Origin: UBA1268 sp002694955
GTDB taxonomy: Bacteria; Planctomycetota; Planctomycetia; Pirellulales; UBA1268
Length of the DNA: 24,364 bases
Assembly: GCA_028066355.1 (NCBI GenBank)
Contig: JALCBP010000037.1
Span: forward strand, 1 to 24,364
Direction: 5' to 3'
Made by a program: the position numbers and the translations under genes. Numbering within the stretch: the first letter of the stretch is position 1; every line of letters begins with the position of its first letter. This document shows positions 1 to 6,889 of this stretch, piece by piece. Below the pieces are notes generated by a model. The model was not told where the DNA came from. It did no database searches and worked only from the letters and a program-made list of their open reading frames with translations.

Positions 1-93
1 TAAAAAATGTAACTGCACAAACGATTGCAACTGTACTACGTGAACAGTCCTAGCCGCACCAGACAAATAACCTCTCCCTGCGAATATCCCAGC

Positions 94-1434
94 ATGCCTT
101 CTTCTACTCAGCAGGTTGTAATCGTTGGCAGGCCAAATGTTGGAAAATCAAGTATTTTCAATTGGCTTTCTCAGCGAAGAATCGCCATCGAAGACTCGAC
201 TGCGGGTGTTACTCGTGACCGTCTGACTCAAAGGATTGAGTGTGGTGGAAAAATAATTGATCTCATAGACACCGGTGGAATGGGTTTTGACGATCCCGAT
301 GGGTTGACTGAACAAATCGACATGCAGATCGAAGCTGGCCTAGCTACTGCAGGAGTTGTTGTTTTTGTAGTTGACATTCGAACCGGCCGTGTCCCAGCAG
401 ATGGAGAAGTTGCTCTGCGCCTACGACAGTCTGGTGCGAATGTTCTTTTAGTAGCTAACAAGTCTGATGATGAGAAATTTGATGTTCTGGGCCATGACTT
501 TGATGCACTTGGATTTGGTTCGCCACTTGTCACGAGCACAAAGCAGAATCGTAACCGTGATGAATTAGTTGAAGCTATAACAAAGCTTCTTCCAGAGACT
601 GTGGATGGGGAAGATCCGGCCACAACCGACCTTCCGGAAATGAAGGTTGCAATTGTCGGCCGCCGTAACGTTGGAAAAAGCACGTTTGTTAATGCTTTGG
701 CAAAAGAAGAACGGGTAATTGCCAGCCCAGTTGCAGGGACTACCCGCGACAGCATTGATGTTCGTTTTGAAGTAGATGGCCACTCATTTCTTGCGATCGA
801 TACACCAGGGCTACGGCGCACAAAAAGCCGTAATAGTGATATCGACTTTTACTCAACCCACCGAGCCGAACGAAGTGTTCGCCGTGCTGATGTGGTCCTG
901 ATGCTTTTCGATGCCACACAGCCAGTGGGCAAAGTCGATAAACAACTTGTCGATCTCATTGTCGAGCAGCAGAAGCCTGTTCTCTTTGTTGTGAACAAGT
1001 GGGATTTATACGCAGGAGATGTCGAAAGAAGCGAATGGGCGCAGTACCTCCGTGATACTTTCCGCACGATGCCCTGGGCTCCTATTGCATTTGTGACTGC
1101 CACAACGGGGCGTAATGTAAAAGCTGCAATTGACACGACCCAACGCCTCTTTCGCCAAAGCCAGGCTCGAGTTCCAACAGCTGCGCTCAATACAATTATT
1201 CATGCTGCAACTCAAGCAACACGCCCACCTGCTGATCGCCGAGGCCGGCCCGTACGAATCTACTTTGCGACACAGGTGGATACCGCGCCGCCTACAATTG
1301 TTCTATCAACAAGCTCTCCTGAAAGCCTCACCGCACCTTACAAACGATATCTTCTTTCATCACTTCGAAAGAACGCACCATTTACTGAAGTGCCGATCAA
1401 GATAATAGTACGGAATCACAAAGCTCGTGAGTAA
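94..1434 (+). CDS. der: Ribosome biogenesis GTPase Der (EngA)
   Basis: Double GTPase that binds the maturing 50S ribosomal subunit in the cytoplasm. Seen in the 446-residue product: a first G domain with P-loop GRPNVGKS at 12-19, DTGG at 59-62 and NKSD at 122-125; a second G domain with GRRNVGKS at 189-196, DTPG at 236-239 and NKWD at 301-304; then a KH-like C-terminal domain from about 355 ending in a basic tail. This is the standard order and close to the usual length for Der. The frame is open back to a TTG at 25, but the ATG at 94 puts the first P-loop at the normal distance from the N-terminus, so 94 is preferred although no clear Shine-Dalgarno sequence precedes either start. Its 3' end overlaps the MnmE-like gene on the other strand by 19 bp. 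Family identity is secure; only the start is uncertain. Confidence 0.96.
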   Translation: MPSSTQQVVIVGRPNVGKSSIFNWLSQRRIAIEDSTAGVTRDRLTQRIECGGKIIDLIDTGGMGFDDPDGLTEQIDMQIEAGLATAGVVVFVVDIRTGRVPADGEVALRLRQSGANVLLVANKSDDEKFDVLGHDFDALGFGSPLVTSTKQNRNRDELVEAITKLLPETVDGEDPATTDLPEMKVAIVGRRNVGKSTFVNALAKEERVIASPVAGTTRDSIDVRFEVDGHSFLAIDTPGLRRTKSRNSDIDFYSTHRAERSVRRADVVLMLFDATQPVGKVDKQLVDLIVEQQKPVLFVVNKWDLYAGDVERSEWAQYLRDTFRTMPWAPIAFVTATTGRNVKAAIDTTQRLFRQSQARVPTAALNTIIHAATQATRPPADRRGRPVRIYFATQVDTAPPTIVLSTSSPESLTAPYKRYLLSSLRKNAPFTEVPIKIIVRNHKARE

Positions 1435-2669
1435 TCTTCTATTTTTTTATTAAGTTTTCTCACAACTTTAACATCTTCTGGTGAAACCGGAACACCGCCT
1501 AGAAGACTATCTGGATTACTTTTGATTTCTGGCACAAGTGTTTCGAGTATGACTTGCATCAGATGGTCGATCCCTTGACCAGTTCGAGATGATGTTCGAA
1601 CAAGTGTTTCTGGAAAGGCCTTTTTATAGAAATCCTTATTGCAGGATATATCCAACTTTGTGCCAACGTTAATACATTGCGGCAGGTCATCACCAACGTC
1701 TTGTATTAATGAAACATCCACTGGTGATTGATCAAGTGGATGTATCTGTAGCATAAGATCTGCATTCGATGCCTCCACTACAGCTCGACTGATACCCCTT
1801 CTTTCAATATCACTAAGCTCCTTCTTTTGATTACCAACAAGGTGGAAACCTGCTGTATCAATAAAATCGAATGACCACCCATCAATGACAACTCGTGCCT
1901 CCAGCAGGTCACGTGTTGTACCTGCATGTGGGGAGACGATACTTCGATCATATCCAGCCAATGCATTGATCAGGCTGCTCTTACCCGCATTCACTGGCCC
2001 AAGTAAAACAACTCGCCACGGTTGCGTTAAACGCAGACCAACTCGGGAAGCGCGTTCCAAACGATGAATGACGGCTTTTGCCATGGCAAGTTGATCCTGA
2101 CATCTCGGTCTTGTATCGAGCACTTGCTGAACTTGTTTGATATCTTTCTGAAAGGATCCCGAGAGCTGCCGTGTAAGTATTTGAGCTGCGTACCATCCAT
2201 CAACTTGAGCCAACTGTTTTCGAATCCCCGTCTGTGTACTATCTTTTTTTACGCACGCAAGCCAAGCATCCCACGAAACTTCATCTGCACCGGCCGACAC
2301 AAAACTATTGATCAAAGACCGAACAACTGCGCTACCTCCATGAGAATGGATTTCCCACCTGTGAACCCCCGTTCGAACCAAAACAATACATTCCAGCCTT
2401 TGACTGGCCCTTTTACTAGATAAACCAATTCCCTCTCCACCGCTTAATAATTCATGGTTCCATTGGCCAACTGCAATAGAATCAACTTCTAACAAATCAA
2501 TAGAAGTGTCTTTGAATGGGTGAAAATAAGCATCGAGAACGGAGCACGCTCTATCTCCTGAAATGCCAACAATCCCAAGCGCTCCAGGCTGTGAAGGTGT
2601 CAGCCTTGATACAAGAAATTGACTGTTTTTTAACAAAACAGCAGTATCTTCAGGGGGTGTATTTGACAT
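1416..2669 (-). CDS. Divergent MnmE/TrmE-like GTPase, C-terminally short
   Basis: A 417-residue protein with the MnmE layout, but degenerate. Residues about 15-130 resemble the MnmE folate-binding fold (TPSQPGALGIVGISG at 24-38 matches the family's opening motif; HSHGG at 108-112 matches its HGG turn). The conserved RxGEFTxRAFLNGK-type segment that normally follows is not recognisable. A central helical part leads to a TrmE-type G domain: GPVNAGKSS 224-232, TTRD 251-254, DTAG 271-274, and TKLD 337-340 instead of NKxD. Only about 50 residues follow the G domain, and the final CxGK motif that carries the catalytic cysteine of true MnmE is absent. Canonical MnmE, with GidA/MnmG, modifies wobble uridine of some tRNAs; this copy may have lost that chemistry and act as a regulatory GTPase. 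The ATG at 2669 has no obvious ribosome binding site. It converges on and overlaps der. GTPase identity is firm; the role is inferred. Confidence 0.85.
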   Translation of the reverse strand: MSNTPPEDTAVLLKNSQFLVSRLTPSQPGALGIVGISGDRACSVLDAYFHPFKDTSIDLLEVDSIAVGQWNHELLSGGEGIGLSSKRASQRLECIVLVRTGVHRWEIHSHGGSAVVRSLINSFVSAGADEVSWDAWLACVKKDSTQTGIRKQLAQVDGWYAAQILTRQLSGSFQKDIKQVQQVLDTRPRCQDQLAMAKAVIHRLERASRVGLRLTQPWRVVLLGPVNAGKSSLINALAGYDRSIVSPHAGTTRDLLEARVVIDGWSFDFIDTAGFHLVGNQKKELSDIERRGISRAVVEASNADLMLQIHPLDQSPVDVSLIQDVGDDLPQCINVGTKLDISCNKDFYKKAFPETLVRTSSRTGQGIDHLMQVILETLVPEIKSNPDSLLGGVPVSPEDVKVVRKLNKKIEDYSRAL

Positions 2670-2880
2670 TAAAAACTACTAAAAGTAGAACGCTATAGTC
2701 GGGGTGGGGGAAGTTAGGGTACTGGATTTTTATCCTAACATCAGCCTAATGGAAGACCATTATTCTTCTGCGCAGTTGGGGACTAACTTACTTGCTACAA
2801 ATTTGCAGTTGTTTCCTTCTCTTACACCGTTTCACCTTCACAACATCCTAACGTATCCTACGCACTAAAAGGGCAGGCAA
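2670..2880. other. Divergent intergenic region between the MnmE-like gene and the helical membrane-protein pair
   Basis: This 211-bp region must hold the promoters of both divergent units. Notable sequence is a G-rich run (GGGGTGGGGG near 2700) and a TATAG just before it. No canonical -35/-10 pair, operator repeat or small gene could be supported on either strand. Confidence 0.5.
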
Positions 2881-3648
2881 ATGACTAATAGTCAACCTTC
2901 TGACACGCCAAAGAATCTTGAAGAGTTTTCACAGGCAATTGATAACCTTGAAAAAAACCTGGATAGCATAAGTCGGTCTCAACGTTCTGGGCGAACCACA
3001 GTCTTAATCGGCTCCTTATTGCTTCTCGCGATGATCGGTATCTTTGGTATCAATCTCTTCAAAACATTAAAAACACAAATAAATGAGCAAACACTCCAAG
3101 CCGCCTTGCAGGCAAAGGCTGATGAGCTACTCCCGACTCTACAAGACAAGTTCACAAAAGCCGCCATGGATGCCGTTCCGACATATCGTGAATTGGCAAT
3201 GAAACGCCTTAAGACGCTTCGACCTAAGCTTCAGGCGATGATTACAGAAGAGGCAAAATCACTGTCTAATCGCATACCTGTAATGTTGCAGGAAAAAGCA
3301 AATCAAAGCCTGCAGAGAGTAACTGATAAAGTAGCTGCTGATGTCAAAGCTGAGATCCCTAGCCTCACGCCTGAAAACGTTAAAAAACTCTCTGACACTA
3401 TCGTCGAGGGGATGGCAATTGAGAGCGAAAAACTCCAGAAGCAAATACAGGCTTTAACCAGCGTTGAAGTCGAACGTATTAGCAAATTGCTTGATGAGCT
3501 TCCAGTAGAGGCGGCAATGAATATGAATGAAGAATTGCTTCAACAACGATTTATGCACAACATCCTCCTTATTGTTGATCGCACTGTCGCGCCTACTATG
3601 TCTGTCCTAAAAACAGATTCACCTTTCAGTACAAGTGATGAGCTATAG
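2881..3648 (+). CDS. Hypothetical single-pass membrane protein with long helical domain (first of a pair)
   Basis: I do not recognise this 255-residue protein. It has a polar, coiled-coil-like N-terminus (about 10-36), one strongly hydrophobic segment at about 40-60 preceded by SGRTT, and then a long, almost entirely helical, charge-rich part. Prolines recur near P85, P100, P115, P133 and P160, usually followed by a hydrophobic residue, so the region reads as a string of amphipathic helices. There are no cysteines and no enzyme motif. The basic residues before the membrane segment suggest a cytoplasmic N-terminus and an extracytoplasmic C-terminal part. The ATG follows a purine-rich AGGGCAGG about 4 nt upstream. 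A gene of the same architecture starts 68 bp downstream on the same strand, with no terminator between them, so the two are probably co-transcribed. A scaffold, envelope tether or lipid-binding role is possible, but nothing in the sequence decides. Confidence 0.85.
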   Translation: MTNSQPSDTPKNLEEFSQAIDNLEKNLDSISRSQRSGRTTVLIGSLLLLAMIGIFGINLFKTLKTQINEQTLQAALQAKADELLPTLQDKFTKAAMDAVPTYRELAMKRLKTLRPKLQAMITEEAKSLSNRIPVMLQEKANQSLQRVTDKVAADVKAEIPSLTPENVKKLSDTIVEGMAIESEKLQKQIQALTSVEVERISKLLDELPVEAAMNMNEELLQQRFMHNILLIVDRTVAPTMSVLKTDSPFSTSDEL

Positions 3649-3716
3649 AACTGAAAGTCGCAGCTTCACCCATTCATCTATTATTATCCCAATTTTTATC
3701 ATGGAGATTTTGAGAA

Positions 3717-4487
3717 ATGTCTAACACAGATCAAGTTACTATCGAGAACCGCTTACAGTCTCTGGAAAATCGTGTTGCAAAAAATGCAGCTAAAGCAAAA
3801 AGCCGCCTAACTCTTACTGTTGTTGTTATGGCATGCCTTCTTGTCGGGGTGTTTTTCTACCTGCGTTTTCTTTCAACAACCATCGCAACGGCAGCTGAGG
3901 CGCCTACCCTTGTCCAATTGATTGCTGACCAGGTCGAGCCACGGCTCCAACAAGCACCAGCGAAACTTACAGAGTCACTTAAAGCCCAAGCACCAATGGT
4001 TGTCGACCGAAGCGAAAAAATGATTCTCGATGCTCTGCCAGAAGTACTTGATCAGGCTGATTCCTTTCTTGCTAGTTTCTTTGACCAAGAATTTCAAGAG
4101 ATTGAAAACAAGGCCTATGATGTCATCCACGAAGGATTTCAAGATGTCATTGCTCAAGCCAAGGAAAAAAAGCTTGACCTCGCAAAAGAAGGTGAACTCG
4201 AAGCAGCAGTTGGCAAAATTGCTCCAAATCTTCGAAAGATGATCGAGACCATCATCGAAGAAAACATGAAGGAGTTCGAGTCTGGAACAAACGAGATTTC
4301 GGCGTATGTAAGCCGACTATCTACCAATGAAGGTCTTACCGACCACGAAATAGCACATCGGGAAATCATGATTTCTGGACTTGCTCTCATCAAGAAAATG
4401 GAACAGGACCCATCAAGAGCTCCTATTAAAGGAGTGCTTCGTGGCGATGTTCCAGTTGAGCAAAAGCCGGCATCGCAAACCAACTAA
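3717..4487 (+). CDS. Hypothetical single-pass membrane protein with long helical domain (second of a pair)
   Basis: This 256-residue protein is unrecognised. It matches its upstream neighbour in length and layout: a short coiled-coil-like N-terminus (about 8-28), one membrane segment at about 31-51 after a basic stretch (KAKSR), then about 200 residues of predicted helix rich in Glu, Lys and Ala. Prolines near 63, 75, 81, 93 and 108 break the first part into short amphipathic helices, as in the partner. The tail (about 235-256) is Pro/Lys-rich and probably disordered. A GGAG at 3703-3706 precedes the ATG by 10 nt. The two proteins share architecture rather than obvious residue identity, so they may be old paralogs or two subunits of one complex. 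The gene ends 25 bp before a strong intrinsic terminator, which closes the two-gene unit. Function is unknown; reality of the gene is well supported by its start signal, coding character and terminator. Confidence 0.85.
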   Translation: MSNTDQVTIENRLQSLENRVAKNAAKAKSRLTLTVVVMACLLVGVFFYLRFLSTTIATAAEAPTLVQLIADQVEPRLQQAPAKLTESLKAQAPMVVDRSEKMILDALPEVLDQADSFLASFFDQEFQEIENKAYDVIHEGFQDVIAQAKEKKLDLAKEGELEAAVGKIAPNLRKMIETIIEENMKEFESGTNEISAYVSRLSTNEGLTDHEIAHREIMISGLALIKKMEQDPSRAPIKGVLRGDVPVEQKPASQTN

Positions 4488-4512
4488 GATACTACCGCCT
4501 CATTGACGCCTG

Positions 4513-4555
4513 AACGAACCAGCCTGGATTCCAGATCTTGGCTGGTTCGTTTTTT
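4513..4555 (+). terminator. Rho-independent terminator after the helical membrane-protein pair
   Basis: A perfect 12-bp stem (AACGAACCAGCC at 4513-4524 pairing with 4540-4551), a 15-nt loop and a run of T at 4550-4555 lie 25 bp after the stop at 4487. The T run is only on the + strand side, so it terminates the 2881-4487 unit and not the minus-strand operon that ends at 4748. Confidence 0.9.
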
Positions 4556-4747
4556 GGTCATCGAAACCAAACAAAAAACACTCACAAAATTTAAGGGTCT
4601 GCTAGCAAGACAGTCTCGAGTTGCCCAAAGCTGAAATGCCTGAGCATAGCCCCCAGAATTGAGCATAGCGTTTTAATTGTTCGCACAAGTAAACGTGTCA
4701 TAACAGTGCACGTACCGCATATACGTCAAAAGAACGCTCGCAAGGCT

Positions 4748-6814
4748 TCACTCCGTATCCCGGCTGGCGTTTTGCGAGAAAGTGAGTTCGTCTTCCCACT
4801 TTTTACAACGCTGCTCGCATGCCCTGAATTCCTCAACGAGATGGATGTGCTTTTCTGAAAGCGTTTTTCGTTGGGCAGCTGCGTTCTCCACCTGCTCATT
4901 GAGCTGCTTAACTTGTGTATTCGAGTCAGCAAGTTTCTTTTCTGCAGCCTTCTGTGCACTTACTGCAGTAGCATGTATCTCTTGTGATTCCTGAAGCCCC
5001 AGTTCAGCATGTCTGACCAATGCCTGGGTTTCTTCTAATGTTTTCTTTGCCGAATTCAGGATTTTACCAGCGACCTCTTTTTCCGAACTTACGTTCGTAT
5101 CGTTTACTGTTTTTTCGAGGGATAAGACTATTTCATTTGCCTTCTTCGCCTTTGTTTTTGCAATAAGTAGTTGAGACTCTGATGTCTTCACACCATCAGC
5201 AGATGCCTTTACTGAAGCCTTCTTCTGTTTTTGCTCAGCACTTGCATTGCCAAGACTTTTATTGGCTGAGGCGAGCTGGTTGATGAGATCTGCTTCATTC
5301 TTGGCTGCCTTGTCTTTTTCAAGAAGTATCTCCTGTTCTTTCTTTTTTGCAGCAACGGCTGCCTGCTTGGCACGCTCTATGCGTTGTGACAATGGCTCTG
5401 GATTTGAATTAATCTGACCCAACTGTGCTGATTTGGCAAGATCATAAACTGAGATCTGCCCAGACCAGTCGCCTGCAATCACAACCGGGTCCCCAGAAGT
5501 AACTGTCACTTTTGTGCCAATATCGGAAAGGACTCCTAATTCTTTCTCGAGGCTCCCGTCAGCTTTCCAGACTTTTACTTTCCGGTCGCGACCAGTGGAA
5601 ACGAGTCGGCCGTCGTAAAGCCACCTTACGTCGGTTGTTCCACCACCATGAGCAGACCAGGATTTCAACTTCTTTGCAGTATCAGCTTCCCAAAGATGAA
5701 TCGTGCCATCCTCAGATGCTGTAGCTAGCAGGATACCATCAGCTCGCCAGTCGATTGCAGTGATACCAGCTTTTTGTCCCTTGAGGTCTCCCCAGTGACG
5801 TGCACCAAATGACTCCCATAGAAAAAGATTACCTGCCCGATCACCTGTTGCGAGCAGGACGCTGTCAGGAGAAAAAGCAACACTGGTTATCCAATCTGTG
5901 TGTTTTGTTATTTCACTCTCTACGGATCCATTTGATGTTTGAAGAAGACGCACAACTTTCGCTGAACCACCTAAAGCGACAAGACGTTGATCGGCTGAGA
6001 GGTCCGCGGCTAATACTTCGTCATACTCGTCTCCAAGTTCCATTACTCGCTGAGCAGTGGCGACATCCCAGATCACAATCCGACCACTCTTTGCAGCAAC
6101 ACCTCCACCAGCAAGAAGAAGTTTCGCACTTCGAGAAAATCGAAGATTTGTACACTCACCTTCGGGAAAAGGAAGCACACCAATACACTCGCGTGTTCGT
6201 GGATTAAACAACAAGACTTGCTGGCTACTTCCGACTGCTACAAGATCGCCATGGGGCGAGGCATCAATCGACCGAATTGTTGTTGGCTGTAGGCCGTGAA
6301 AATAAGGCTCGAGTGACAGTCGAGGTGGCAAAACTGGTGGGCCGCTAGGCTTGACAATTGAGCCTGAATCAAGAGCAAGTGAAGAGCTGGACTCTTTGGC
6401 AACAGGCTTTGCCCCATCCCGCTCAATAATTCCACCTACGATCCACTCCTTTATCACCTTCAACATGGGATCGGGAATACGGTCGGCATCAGGTGGCATC
6501 GTTGGCTCTGATTCATGACTGACGACCTGCCACAGGTATGATCCGTCAGCATCCCCGCCCGCAACAACATCACCAGAATTACCACCAGCCATCATTTGCT
6601 GGTAACTTGTGAGATCGAGTCCACCAGCCTTCCTGTCGGCGTTGTGACAACTGCAGCACTTCTCACGAAAAACTGGCAACACATCGTCTTCATATGTTGG
6701 CGGCTTACCATCCACCGTTACCGGCGATACACCGAAGAGAATTACACAAAGTCCAGCAGATAAAAGCCGCCATGTGTTTGAACAGTAAATATCCTGCCGC
6801 CAAAATTTTTCCAT
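4748..6814 (-). CDS. Exported cytochrome c (PSCyt1)-WD40 repeat-coiled-coil protein
   Basis: This 688-residue protein is the last gene of the exported operon. It has a signal-peptide-like segment (about 15-36), then a planctomycete-type cytochrome c domain with CCSCH at 53-57 as the CxxCH heme site and a likely distal Met in PTMPPDADRIPD (M106). A WD40 region of roughly seven blades runs from about 165 to 470, with recognisable repeat ends such as GTIHLWEAD and GRIVIWDVA. The rest, to the C-terminus, is a highly charged Ala/Lys/Glu/Gln coiled coil of about 200 residues. Cytochrome plus WD40 is a known planctomycete combination. The coiled coil suggests oligomerisation or docking to a partner, probably the DUF1549/DUF1553 protein encoded 75 bp upstream. 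The ATG at 6814 gives a complete signal peptide. Electron transfer or substrate sensing in the periplasm is inference; domain calls are firm. Confidence 0.9.
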   Translation of the reverse strand: MEKFWRQDIYCSNTWRLLSAGLCVILFGVSPVTVDGKPPTYEDDVLPVFREKCCSCHNADRKAGGLDLTSYQQMMAGGNSGDVVAGGDADGSYLWQVVSHESEPTMPPDADRIPDPMLKVIKEWIVGGIIERDGAKPVAKESSSSLALDSGSIVKPSGPPVLPPRLSLEPYFHGLQPTTIRSIDASPHGDLVAVGSSQQVLLFNPRTRECIGVLPFPEGECTNLRFSRSAKLLLAGGGVAAKSGRIVIWDVATAQRVMELGDEYDEVLAADLSADQRLVALGGSAKVVRLLQTSNGSVESEITKHTDWITSVAFSPDSVLLATGDRAGNLFLWESFGARHWGDLKGQKAGITAIDWRADGILLATASEDGTIHLWEADTAKKLKSWSAHGGGTTDVRWLYDGRLVSTGRDRKVKVWKADGSLEKELGVLSDIGTKVTVTSGDPVVIAGDWSGQISVYDLAKSAQLGQINSNPEPLSQRIERAKQAAVAAKKKEQEILLEKDKAAKNEADLINQLASANKSLGNASAEQKQKKASVKASADGVKTSESQLLIAKTKAKKANEIVLSLEKTVNDTNVSSEKEVAGKILNSAKKTLEETQALVRHAELGLQESQEIHATAVSAQKAAEKKLADSNTQVKQLNEQVENAAAQRKTLSEKHIHLVEEFRACEQRCKKWEDELTFSQNASRDTE

Positions 6815-6889
6815 TGGATTGAAATATCTTTTCGTTGCGTAGAAGTTGTCAGATCATCTATTCGTGAAACGAAAACATGTCGTTAGCAA

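Noticed and set aside
228..821. 197-residue open frame on the - strand
   Set aside because: Antisense to the two G domains of der. Its composition reflects the complement of GTPase codons.
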